From IMG/VR virus record IMGVR_UViG_3300012930_000006, positions 1 through 54,978 of that record: a stretch of 54,978 nucleotides of DNA; one strand, 5' to 3'. Of this stretch, positions 6,338 through 14,120 are shown one piece after another. The notes beneath the pieces are model-generated. The model did no database searches. It was not told the DNA's origin and saw nothing but the letters and a program-made list of their open reading frames with translations. Position 1 is the stretch's first letter. Each line of letters starts with the position of its first letter. This DNA comes from a virus. Both the position numbers and the translations under genes were made by a program.

Positions 6338-7830
6338 CGCCGGCGTTGAAAGTCACGCATCAACGCCTGTGGTCGCCGCAGCCTGGTCCTCAAGACGATT
6401 ATTGTTGTTGTCCGTGCCCCGAGGTCTTTCTTGGTGGCGCGCGCGGGGGCGGGAAGACTGACGGCGTTCTCGGCAAGTGGGCGATCAAGGAACGCCGCTA
6501 CGGACAGCACTTCAACGCGATCATGTTCCGACGCACCTCGGTTTCGGCCGAAGACGCGATCGAGCGGTCGAAGGAAATCTACGGGCCGTTGGGTGGAAAG
6601 TTCGATAGCTCGAGGTTGCGTTGGCGTATGCCAAACGGCGGACGCACGAGCTTTGCTTATCTTGAATCGGACGAGGACGCGAACGAATACCAGGGCCGAA
6701 ATGTCACGGACGCGTGGGTCGAAGAGGCCGGCCAATATCCGACACCGAAGCCGATCGACAAGCTATTCGGTGTGCTCCGATCTGCGCATGGTGTTCCTAT
6801 CCAGCTCACGTTGACGGCCAACCCGGGCGGCTCTGGACAGCACTGGATACGCGATCGTTACAAGTTGCATCCGTTCCCACTCAAGCCGCAGCTACTTCGC
6901 CGCACCTTGCCTGACGGCACGATCCACCACACCGCGGTCATCCCGTCGCGGATCACGAACAATCGGATCTTGCTCGAAAACGATCCTGGCTACGTGTCGC
7001 GGCTTCACCTCGTCGGGTCTGAGCAACTCGTCAAAGCCTGGCTTGAGGGCGACTGGACCGCGATCGAGGGCGCGTTCTTCTCGGAGTGGTCGGAGAGAAA
7101 GCACGTCGTTTCGCCGTTTTCCATTCCAGGTTCATGGCTTCGGTTCCGTAGTGGAGACTGGGGTTCGTATTCGCCGTTCTCGATCGGCTGGTGGTCGGTC
7201 GTCGGAGACGACATGCAGATCGTGCAGGGCGATCGTAAGATGACGCTGCCGCGTGGCGCGCTGGTTCGTTATCGCGAGTGGTACGGCGCCGTCGGCGGCA
7301 AGCTGACAGCAGAACAGGTCGGTCAAGGGATCGTCGATCGGGAGAGCGATGATCGCGCCAAGCTCACCTACGGCGTCCTCGATCCGTCGGCCTTCAAGGA
7401 AGACGGAGGCCCGTCGATCGCCGAGCGCATCAACAACGTTCTTTTGCGTGAGAAGCTTGCGGCGTTCACGGGTGCCGACAATGCCCGCGTCGCACGCGCA
7501 GCCGGAGATCCGCAGAAGGGCGGCCCGATGGGCGGTTGGGACCAGATGCGGGCTCGGCTCAGGGGCAACGGCAAGGAGCCGAACAACGTGCCGATGCTGT
7601 ATTTCTTCTCGACGTGTCGTGATTCGATCCGAACCATTCCAGTCCTGCAACACGATCCCAAGCGAGCCGAGGATCTCGACACGGACGCAGAGGACCACGC
7701 CGCCGACGATTGCCGGTATGCCTGCATGTCGCGCCCGTGGGTCAAACAACCGCCGGCCGACAAGGATCTCAAGAAAGACCCCTACCGCGAGTCCACCGAC
7801 GACCGGATGGAATCGTTCGTGACAATTTGA
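6334..7830 (+). CDS. terL: terminase large subunit
   Basis: About 498 residues from GTG 6334, which overlaps the small-subunit stop (GTGA); an ATG at 6307 is an alternative start. It is the packaging ATPase and nuclease. Walker A GGARGGGKT lies about 42 residues in, and a Walker B-like segment DAWVEEAG near 120. The nuclease domain shows acidic positions in FRSGDWGS, GVLDPSAF and DAEDHAADD. A Cys cluster, YCCCPCPEVF, stands just before Walker A and is unusual. Product is confident; exact start is not. Confidence 0.93.
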   Translation: MTPALKVTHQRLWSPQPGPQDDYCCCPCPEVFLGGARGGGKTDGVLGKWAIKERRYGQHFNAIMFRRTSVSAEDAIERSKEIYGPLGGKFDSSRLRWRMPNGGRTSFAYLESDEDANEYQGRNVTDAWVEEAGQYPTPKPIDKLFGVLRSAHGVPIQLTLTANPGGSGQHWIRDRYKLHPFPLKPQLLRRTLPDGTIHHTAVIPSRITNNRILLENDPGYVSRLHLVGSEQLVKAWLEGDWTAIEGAFFSEWSERKHVVSPFSIPGSWLRFRSGDWGSYSPFSIGWWSVVGDDMQIVQGDRKMTLPRGALVRYREWYGAVGGKLTAEQVGQGIVDRESDDRAKLTYGVLDPSAFKEDGGPSIAERINNVLLREKLAAFTGADNARVARAAGDPQKGGPMGGWDQMRARLRGNGKEPNNVPMLYFFSTCRDSIRTIPVLQHDPKRAEDLDTDAEDHAADDCRYACMSRPWVKQPPADKDLKKDPYRESTDDRMESFVTI

Positions 7831-7847
7831 ACGAGAGGAGGAAGACC

Positions 7848-8021
7848 ATGACCGACGAGACCAAGCCTGCCGCAGCAGCGGAAGCCCCGGCCGAACCTAC
7901 CCGCGCCGAGCGAATCGAGAAGGTGCTTGCGGACTATGCTCACGCCCTCGAGCATGCCGCCCCGCGCAGCACGGCCGAGCTCGCCGAGATCAAGTCGCTT
8001 CTCAGTGCCGACGCTTCGTGA
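7848..8021 (+). CDS. small hypothetical late protein
   Basis: 57 residues, Ala/Glu-rich, with an N-terminal low-complexity stretch (KPAAAAEAPAEPT) and a helical end. A strong GAGGAGGAAG site precedes the ATG. It overlaps the next gene by 17 bp. No family recognised. Confidence 0.7.
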   Translation: MTDETKPAAAAEAPAEPTRAERIEKVLADYAHALEHAAPRSTAELAEIKSLLSADAS

Positions 8022-9321
8022 TCTGCCATCGGCGGTTCTCGGCTTTGCGCTGATGGTCGCGTTCGTCCCGGGTTGGGGCGGGCTTGCGACGACGCCACGT
8101 TGGGATCTCGGCGTCATCATGGCGCTGGCGCTGTTTGTCGCGCCGGCCCGCCGGCTGACCGCGGTCGATGGTCTTGGCCTCGCGCTGATCGCATGGCTCT
8201 GCTTGTCGATCGTGTGGAGTTCGTCGCCGCTCGACGGGATCGATACGGCGCTCAAGTTGTGCTTAATCGTCGTCGCCTTCGGCCTTGGCGCCTCGATCGA
8301 CAATCCGCGTCCGCTGATCGCCGGCGCCGCGATCGGCATGGCGATCTCGAGCGTTCTGGCGGTTGCGCAGTGGTACGGTTGGGACGGCGTCATCACCATC
8401 CCGGGAGTTTCATCTGATCTTCTCGACGGATGGGACAGAGTCGTCGCAAGAAACGGCGCGCCGTCGGGCTTGTTCTTCGGCCGCGACCGTCTCGGTGAGA
8501 CTGCGGCGCTGGTGCTGGCCGGCGTGATCGGACTGCGGATGTGGTGGTCGATCGGCCTCGTGCTGCCGGCGCTGGTGCTGGCGCAGGAGCGCAACGCGTG
8601 GCTCGCGGCCGCGGTGATCGTTCTGATCGCGATATGGCAACGCGGCCGGACGTTCGAACGGTTTGTGATTGTGGCGATCATGATCCATGGCGCGTTGTTC
8701 ACCTTGATCGTCTCGACTGGTGTCGATGTGCCGTGGAAAATGGCATCTCTGGTCGAGCGCGTCGTGATCTGGAAATTTACAATCGCAAACCTGACATGGC
8801 TTGGTCATGGGCTCGGATCGTTCATCGTAGACGGTCCAGTCATGGCTTGGTCGGTCTCTCCTGGTTCCGATCTCGTTAACATGACGCGCGTGGAGCATCC
8901 GCACAATGAATGGCTCTGGCTTGCTTATGAGGGGGGAGTGGCCGCCGTCGGATTGGGCGCGGCAATTGCTCTGGCAATCGGCCGATGCGTATCACGGTGT
9001 TCCGGTCACCTTGGTCTCGTCCTTGTCGCACTCTTCGTCGTCTCGCTCTTCGCGATGCCATTTCATGATCCGGCTGCGGTCCTTCTGTCGGCTCTTGTCG
9101 CGGGGCATCTTGTTGGCGATCGTGTGCGGCTTCGCGCTGCGGCTGTCTCTGGCCGAGGTGCACTATACGCGGGGGTGGTCGCAGGACGATACGGTCGAAG
9201 CCAACCTTACGGAACTCACCCGGGCGGCGGAATTGTACCCATTCCTGCGTCGGTTTCGCGAAGGGCCGGCCGTGCGGTTGAGGTCGAGGCAGGCGGCGCC
9301 GAAGGGGCGATGACCGTCTGA
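8005..9321 (+). CDS. O-antigen ligase/polymerase-like membrane protein (Wzy_C type)
   Basis: 438 residues with about ten hydrophobic segments and a large extracytoplasmic loop holding HPHNEWLWLAYEGG, a signature-like segment of the Wzy_C/O-antigen ligase family, whose members join glycan chains to lipid carriers or lipid A. A phage copy could change the host surface and block superinfection. The last about 70 residues are polar. GTG 8005 is the likely start; ATG 8053 is possible. It sits oddly between terminase and portal genes and its stop overlaps the next ATG (TGATG). Function is inferred from topology and one motif region. Confidence 0.75.
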   Translation: MPTLRDLPSAVLGFALMVAFVPGWGGLATTPRWDLGVIMALALFVAPARRLTAVDGLGLALIAWLCLSIVWSSSPLDGIDTALKLCLIVVAFGLGASIDNPRPLIAGAAIGMAISSVLAVAQWYGWDGVITIPGVSSDLLDGWDRVVARNGAPSGLFFGRDRLGETAALVLAGVIGLRMWWSIGLVLPALVLAQERNAWLAAAVIVLIAIWQRGRTFERFVIVAIMIHGALFTLIVSTGVDVPWKMASLVERVVIWKFTIANLTWLGHGLGSFIVDGPVMAWSVSPGSDLVNMTRVEHPHNEWLWLAYEGGVAAVGLGAAIALAIGRCVSRCSGHLGLVLVALFVVSLFAMPFHDPAAVLLSALVAGHLVGDRVRLRAAAVSGRGALYAGVVAGRYGRSQPYGTHPGGGIVPIPASVSRRAGRAVEVEAGGAEGAMTV

Positions 9322-9638
9322 TGGCCTCTACCTCAACAAGCCCCAACAACGCCACGGTGAAATTCCGCGGCAATACGGAGCGCGAGATGCCGCCCTTTCC
9401 TAAGCCCGTATCGAAAACGCAGAACGCGGCCATGCACGCGGCTGCGGCAGGCAAGTCGACGATCGGGATTCCGAAGAAAGTCGGTGCCGAGTTCGCCAAA
9501 GGCGCGGCCGGCAAGACGCTCAAGGGATTGCCCGAGCACAAGCCGTCCCGGCGCGCCCGAAAGCATGCGCGCAAGATGGCGAAGCGCGGCATGATCTCTG
9601 AGAAGGCGATGAAGGATCACATGGGCGGGGATTACTGA
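9321..9638 (+). CDS. small basic late protein with shared C-terminal tail (copy 1)
   Basis: 105 residues, Ala/Lys/Arg-rich. Its end, KMAKRGMISEKAMKDH, is the first of five occurrences in neighbouring proteins of the tail K/R-R-G-x-I-S-x-K-A-x-x-x-H/M. The rest shows no known domain; the middle (GKSTIGIPKKVGAEFAKGAA) is basic. It overlaps the upstream membrane-protein gene and the downstream microgene by single TGATG junctions. It could be a capsid cargo protein or substrate of the ATP-grasp enzyme; both are hypotheses. Confidence 0.75.
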   Translation: MASTSTSPNNATVKFRGNTEREMPPFPKPVSKTQNAAMHAAAAGKSTIGIPKKVGAEFAKGAAGKTLKGLPEHKPSRRARKHARKMAKRGMISEKAMKDHMGGDY

Positions 9639-9742
9639 TGCCGATCGAAGAATGGGAAGACTACGACGACAATCCGTAAGACGATCCTGACGCGTGGCGC
9701 GACGTGTGTAACGATCCGGCGAGGGAAGATTGTTCGGCATGA
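9638..9742 (+). CDS. acidic micro-gene interrupted by in-frame TAA
   Basis: The frame begins with a TGATG overlap and reads MPIEEWEDYDDNP, then TAA (9677-9679), then continues in the same frame DDPDAWRDVCNDPAREDCSA to TGA 9740-9742, which overlaps the next ATG (ATGA). Composition stays acidic across the stop and both outer boundaries use the overlaps typical of this phage, so the 34-codon frame looks like one unit. The TAA could be a recent mutation, a sequencing error or a read-through site; only the first 13 residues may be made. Confidence 0.5.
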
Positions 9743-9960
9743 CTGTTAAATCGACTACAACTGTTCGATGCTCTTCGACGATTGCCCAAAGGATAGGCGC
9801 GACAGTTTGTGCGGAAAAAGAACTATCGGAACGTGGAAATTCTGGACTTACATTCAAGAACTTTAGAGTCGATCCATTAGATGGTCCGAATGTTTTTGTG
9901 TTTTGGAAATGGCCGGTAATACATCCGGATGATGGTAAAGAATATTGGGATCCGCATTGA
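9739..9960 (+). CDS. hypothetical protein
   Basis: 73 residues ending PDDGKEYWDPH, with an aromatic stretch NVFVFWKWPV. Base composition is more AT-rich than its neighbours. Start chosen from the ATGA overlap with the preceding frame. No family recognised; no signal peptide. Confidence 0.65.
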   Translation: MTVKSTTTVRCSSTIAQRIGATVCAEKELSERGNSGLTFKNFRVDPLDGPNVFVFWKWPVIHPDDGKEYWDPH

Positions 9961-9967
9961 GGTCGGT

Positions 9968-11296
9968 ATGAACTATCGATCCAAAACAGTATTGGTCTAC
10001 GACCACGGCCTCTTCGTCGAGATCGCGCGCACGCTGTCGAAGTCCTTCGGCCGCGTACTTTACTACTCCCCATGGGAGACGTCCGCGCCGAAGTCGAATG
10101 TCCGCTGCGTCGGTGAAGGTATCGACGAGATCGAACGGGTGGCGAGCATCTGGCCGCATGTCGACGAGGTTGACTTGTTCGTGTTTCCCGACGTGTTCGA
10201 AGGTGCACTGCAGGAATATCTCGTCAAGATCGGTAAGCGCGTATGGGGCTGCCGCATGGGCGAGGAGCTTGAGCTTGACCGCACCGCATGCAAGGAGCAC
10301 TGCGCCGGTCTCGGCATTGATATCGGTCCGTACACGACACTGAAGGGACTCGACGCGCTGCGCTCGCATCTCAAACGCCACAAAGACCAGTTTGTGAAGA
10401 TCCCGTATCTCCGCGGCGACATGGAAACCTTCAAGGCCGACAACTACGAGCTGATTGAGCCGCGGTTGAACGAACTCGCCGACAACTTTGCCAGCAAGAC
10501 CATGGAGTTCATCTGCGAAGAGGAAATTCCTGACGCGATCGAGGTCGGTTACGACGGGTACACGGTCGACGGTAGGTTTCCGAAAGAGGGTATCGTTGGT
10601 GTGGAATGCAAGGACCAAGCGTATGTGTGTGCGGCGATGCCGTACCGCGACATGCCGGCGTCGGTGCGAAGCGTCAACTCAAAGCTCGCAAGCACGCTCA
10701 AGGATTACAGCTATCGCGGCTTCATCTCGACCGAGATACGTGTTTCTCCGGACGGAAAGGCATACTTGATCGACCCGTGCGCGCGTTGCGGATCGCCGCC
10801 GTCGGAGCTCTATCAGATGATGATCGGTAATCTCGCCGATGTTCTGTGGGAGGGCGCCGAGGGAATCCTGATCGATCCGGAACTGATCAAGCCGTTCGGC
10901 GCCGAGTTGCTGCTGATCTCCGAATGGGCCGACAAGAACTGGCAGCAAGTCGACTTTCCGGCCTCGATCCGCGAGCACGTCAAGCTGCGAAACTTGATGA
11001 TGATCGACGGCGAATACTACGTGGCGCCGCAATCGAACGGAACGACGGCGATCGGCGCCGTGGTCGCGATGGGCGACACGCAAGAGGAGGCGATCGAGGA
11101 GTGCAAGCGCTTGGCCGAGATGGTCGAGGGCTACTCAATCGAGAAGCCGATCCAGGCACTCGACAAGGCGGGCGAGCAATTGACGGAAATCCTTGCCGAC
11201 CAGAAACCCAAGTCGAAGGCCGAACGCAAGGTCGAGAGCCTGTCGCGCCGCGGCATAATCTCCGACAAGGCACTTCGCAAGCATGTGACGGTCTGA
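9968..11296 (+). CDS. ATP-grasp ligase-like protein with shared C-terminal tail (copy 2)
   Basis: 442 residues. The layout is an N-terminal alpha/beta domain, then an ATP-grasp core resembling phosphoribosylamine-glycine ligase: FVKIPYLRGDMETF (ATP-binding strand and loop), a central segment FISTEIRVSPDGKAYLIDP and CARCGSPPSELYQMM, where acidic metal ligands lie. ATP-grasp enzymes join a carboxylate to an amine through an acyl phosphate. The last 30 residues form a separate basic tail with SLSRRGIISDKALRKH, shared with four neighbours. ATG 9968 has GAGG upstream; 9929 is an alternative. The substrate is unknown. Confidence 0.82.
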   Translation: MNYRSKTVLVYDHGLFVEIARTLSKSFGRVLYYSPWETSAPKSNVRCVGEGIDEIERVASIWPHVDEVDLFVFPDVFEGALQEYLVKIGKRVWGCRMGEELELDRTACKEHCAGLGIDIGPYTTLKGLDALRSHLKRHKDQFVKIPYLRGDMETFKADNYELIEPRLNELADNFASKTMEFICEEEIPDAIEVGYDGYTVDGRFPKEGIVGVECKDQAYVCAAMPYRDMPASVRSVNSKLASTLKDYSYRGFISTEIRVSPDGKAYLIDPCARCGSPPSELYQMMIGNLADVLWEGAEGILIDPELIKPFGAELLLISEWADKNWQQVDFPASIREHVKLRNLMMIDGEYYVAPQSNGTTAIGAVVAMGDTQEEAIEECKRLAEMVEGYSIEKPIQALDKAGEQLTEILADQKPKSKAERKVESLSRRGIISDKALRKHVTV

Positions 11297-11297
11297 C

Positions 11298-11513
11298 ATG
11301 AACGACGTGTCAAACGATATGCCTCCGTCGAATATGACCCGGGCAAACATCACCGGGAAGGTCACACAGACCGAGATCCATCGTGGCCGTCGCGGTAAGG
11401 TCAAGCGCGTCAAACTCGAGCAGCACCAGAAAAGCCACGTCAGGCAGTTGCAAAAGCGCGGACAGATTTCGCCGAAAGCGGCGGCCAGCCACGGACTGCA
11501 GGGGAAAAAGTGA
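11298..11513 (+). CDS. small basic late protein with shared C-terminal tail (copy 3)
   Basis: 71 residues. A short variable N-terminus precedes a basic stretch (HRGRRGKVKRVKLEQHQK) and the tail QLQKRGQISPKAAASH. The gene begins two bases after the ATP-grasp stop and its own stop overlaps the next ATG (TGATG). Strong positive charge would allow binding to nucleic acid. No known domain. Confidence 0.72.
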   Translation: MNDVSNDMPPSNMTRANITGKVTQTEIHRGRRGKVKRVKLEQHQKSHVRQLQKRGQISPKAAASHGLQGKK

Positions 11514-11674
11514 TGCCCAGCGTTGATATCGAGACCAGCACGCAAGCGCCACCAAAGAATCCGCCGCGCGGCGTCAACACGAAGAAAAACTTTGCCATGC
11601 GGAAGGCGAGGAAACTCGCCAAGCGCGGCATCATCTCGCCGAAGGCGCTGGCGAAGATGGGCACGGAGGATTGA
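11513..11674 (+). CDS. small basic late protein with shared C-terminal tail (copy 4)
   Basis: 53 residues. The N-terminal half is polar and Pro-rich (ETSTQAPPKNPPRG); the second half is basic and ends KLAKRGIISPKALAKM plus GTED. It is the simplest member of the five-protein tail family, little more than a linker plus the tail, and so a good candidate for a bare substrate or targeting peptide. TGATG overlap with the gene before; a structured RNA candidate follows six bases after the stop. Confidence 0.7.
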   Translation: MPSVDIETSTQAPPKNPPRGVNTKKNFAMRKARKLAKRGIISPKALAKMGTED

Positions 11675-11679
11675 CAGCG

Positions 11680-11793
11680 GTGCGACTGAAACAGGGCTAT
11701 CGTCTAAAGCTATAAGACGCCCGAAAGGGAAATCCGGGTAGCGACAAAACCCGGTAGTCCGACCCTCTCCGGATGGGGACAGAGCAGTCGCAC
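11680..11793 (+). ncRNA. candidate structured RNA, closed by 9-bp helix
   Basis: GTGCGACTG (11680-11688) pairs perfectly with CAGTCGCAC (11785-11793). Inside lie CGTCT/AGACG (11701-11705/11715-11719), a CCC-GAAA-GGG GNRA hairpin (11720-11729) or an alternative GGG/CCC pairing with 11694-11696, CCGGGT/ACCCGG (11734-11739/11749-11754) and GTCC/GGAC (11757-11760/11777-11780). The result is a compact multi-helix junction of about 114 nt in the only sizeable gap of this cluster. It matches no RNA class I can name; it lacks hammerhead, HDV and tRNA features. It could be a riboswitch-like leader, a packaging-associated RNA or a processing element. Confidence 0.6.
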
Positions 11794-11824
11794 GGGGCGA
11801 GTCATGTTTTTGAGGAAAACCACC

Positions 11825-12094
11825 ATGGCCTATGATTCTCCGACCGCAACAATCGGTGGCAGCAAGCGAAAGTCGAAGTCCTACAGCCATCCCGATCGGG
11901 AGTGGGAAGTCCGCGACGCAATGCACACGATGATGCGTGCAGCCGAGATCGTCGCTGACAAGAAGCTCATGGCGCAGGTCAAGAAACACGCTGCCGAACA
12001 CGCCGCCAAGATGAAAGACGTGTCGTACCAGGCTGCGATGCTCGCCAAGGCTGGGCGCATCTCGCCCAAGGCAATGGCGAAGATGAGGCACTGA
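11825..12094 (+). CDS. small late protein with shared C-terminal tail (copy 5)
   Basis: 89 residues from ATG 11825, preceded by GAGGAAAACCACC; ATG 11804 is a possible longer start. The protein is helical (EVRDAMHTMMRAAEIVADKK) and ends MLAKAGRISPKAMAKM then RH. The tail differs from the other four by A instead of R before the Gly. The gene lies between the RNA candidate and the portal gene, separated from the latter by one base. Confidence 0.75.
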   Translation: MAYDSPTATIGGSKRKSKSYSHPDREWEVRDAMHTMMRAAEIVADKKLMAQVKKHAAEHAAKMKDVSYQAAMLAKAGRISPKAMAKMRH

Positions 12095-12095
12095 T

Positions 12096-14102
12096 TTGCC
12101 GCTGACCGAAGTCACATATGACCAATTGCAGCGTGCCGATTCGGCGCGACTGACGCCGCTTGTGTCGAGCGACGAGAAGGAGCCGGGAAACAAGCGCGAG
12201 GTGCCGACTGGAGACGAAGATGCCGCGCGGTATCTTTCTGTCCGAACGCTGCGCAACCAATTCCTCGACTACCTCACCAGCAAGGTAGACGAGATCGAGG
12301 AGCAGAAGGATGCGCGGCGATACTATCACGGCGCACACCTGACCGCCGATCAGTTGAGAATCCTCCGCGCGAGGCACCAGCCTCCGATCGTATGGAACCG
12401 GACCAACCGCAAGATCAACGGCATCGTCGGTCTGGTCGAGAAGATGCGATCGGATCCGAAGGCGTTGCCGCGCACACCGAAGAGCGAGCAGGGCGCCGAG
12501 ATCGCGACGCAGTCGATCCGCTACGTGCTCGACTGCAACGAGTGGAAGACGATCGATCCGTGGTGCATCCTGCAATCTGGCATAGACGGAATCGCCGGCA
12601 CGCAGCGGGTGCTCACGCACGACAAGAAGGGCAATTACAATCTCCGGCTTGATTGGGTGATCGGCGACGAATATTTTTATCAGCCGAAATCGTATCGTAT
12701 GGACTTTGCGGATTCCCGCTACGAGGGCCTCGCGAAGTGGCTTGATCTTGATGAAGCGATCGAACTGTTTCCCGAGCAAGAGGAGTTGCTCAATGGCCTA
12801 TTCGAGGGCGACAGTGATCTCACCACGAATCCCGATCGAGACATCAAATGGCTGATGACCTCGACTCGGCATCTTCGCCTCGTCGAGCATTGGTACAAGC
12901 ATCGCGGTCGATGGTGCTGGGCGTTCTATGTCGGCGCGGTGCTGATCGACCAGGGCGAGTCGCCATTCTTTGACGACGAAGGAAACTCGATCTCGTCGTT
13001 CGACATGTTCTCGGCCGCGGTCGATCAAGACGGAGACCGCTACGGTTTTGTGCGCAACCTTAAGGGCCCGCAGGACTCGCTCAACCAGGGCAAGTCCAAG
13101 ATGCTGCACCTCGCCAACACGAAGCTCCTCAAGGGCACAAAGGGCGTGGTCGACGACGTCGAGACCGCGAGGCGTGAGGCGTCCCGCCCGGACGGATATC
13201 TCGAGGTCAATCCTGGTGGCACGCTCGAGCTCGTACAAACGACGGCGGATCTCGCAGCGTTCTCGCAATTCACCGAGGACGCCAAGGCCGAACTTGATGC
13301 CTATGCGAATTCGAACATCGCAGCGATGACCGGCGCCGGCATGGCGAACATCTCGGGACGTGCGTTGGAAATCCTGCGCCAGCCCGGCATGGCAGAGCTC
13401 GGTCCATTCATCCTTGCGGTGCGCGGCTGGAAACTTCGTCTCTATCGCAACATCTGGAATACCGTGCAGCGCTACTGGACGGCCGAGCGATGGATACGCG
13501 TCAACAACAACGAAGGTCTGGGGCAGTTCATCCAATTGAACGGGCTCGGCCTCGACCAGAGCGGGTTGCCGTCGATCATCAATGCGGTCGGAGCGCTCGA
13601 CGTCGACATCATCCTCGAGGAGGGACGCGACATCGCGAGCATGATGGCGGACACCTCCGACGCGCTCAAGGGCTATCCGCCTGGAACGTTCCCGCCGCAA
13701 GTCCTCATCGAGATGTCGGATCTTCCGCGGTCGGAAAAGAACCGCATCATGCAGATGATGTCGCCGAAGCCGCCGCCGCCCGATCCCATGGGCGACCTCG
13801 CCAAGCGGCTGTCGCTCGAAAGCCTCGCCGGCAAGAACGCCAAGACGGCGGCCGAGACGGTCAAGACCCATGCGGGCGCGGAGGAATTACGGGCGAAGGC
13901 CGAGAAGGAGCGCGCGGAGGTCGGCACCGCGGCCGCGCGGGCGGGGCATCTCGCCAGTGCCGCCCACATCGATGCGGCCGAGTTTGCGCGTGACACATTG
14001 CTCGAGGCGCACAGGATCGCCAATCCGGAGCCGCCAGCCGGCGCGCCAAATGGTTCGCCGCAGAGATCGTCGATGCCGCAGCAATATCCGTTGCCGTTCT
14101 GA
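12096..14102 (+). CDS. portal protein (P22 gp1-like)
   Basis: 668 residues, the length usual for short-tailed phage portals. The N-terminal region (YLTSKVDEIEEQKDARRYYH, later PIVWNRTNRKINGIVGLVEK) and the core (GFVRNLKGPQDSLNQGKSKM) fit the P22-type portal family. The C-terminus is a long Ala/Glu helix, like the barrel of podovirus portals. Twelve copies would form the DNA gate and terminase dock. The start appears to be TTG 12096, one base after the upstream stop, with no better ATG nearby. Position after terminase and before scaffold and coat supports the call. Confidence 0.9.
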   Translation: MPLTEVTYDQLQRADSARLTPLVSSDEKEPGNKREVPTGDEDAARYLSVRTLRNQFLDYLTSKVDEIEEQKDARRYYHGAHLTADQLRILRARHQPPIVWNRTNRKINGIVGLVEKMRSDPKALPRTPKSEQGAEIATQSIRYVLDCNEWKTIDPWCILQSGIDGIAGTQRVLTHDKKGNYNLRLDWVIGDEYFYQPKSYRMDFADSRYEGLAKWLDLDEAIELFPEQEELLNGLFEGDSDLTTNPDRDIKWLMTSTRHLRLVEHWYKHRGRWCWAFYVGAVLIDQGESPFFDDEGNSISSFDMFSAAVDQDGDRYGFVRNLKGPQDSLNQGKSKMLHLANTKLLKGTKGVVDDVETARREASRPDGYLEVNPGGTLELVQTTADLAAFSQFTEDAKAELDAYANSNIAAMTGAGMANISGRALEILRQPGMAELGPFILAVRGWKLRLYRNIWNTVQRYWTAERWIRVNNNEGLGQFIQLNGLGLDQSGLPSIINAVGALDVDIILEEGRDIASMMADTSDALKGYPPGTFPPQVLIEMSDLPRSEKNRIMQMMSPKPPPPDPMGDLAKRLSLESLAGKNAKTAAETVKTHAGAEELRAKAEKERAEVGTAAARAGHLASAAHIDAAEFARDTLLEAHRIANPEPPAGAPNGSPQRSSMPQQYPLPF

Positions 14103-14120
14103 TCATAGAGGATGGATGTC

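Noticed and set aside
7132-7749. Long minus-strand frame inside the terminase gene
   Set aside because: Shadow of strongly coding GC-rich sequence; the plus-strand protein has clear terminase motifs.
11680-11793. Hammerhead, HDV-like ribozyme, group I intron or tRNA-like element
   Set aside because: No CUGANGA core, no HDV nested pseudoknot signature, no recognisable P3/P7 core and no T-arm. Only a generic multi-helix RNA can be supported.
12798-13871. Long minus-strand frame inside the portal gene
   Set aside because: Antisense shadow produced by codon bias; no start context or family features.
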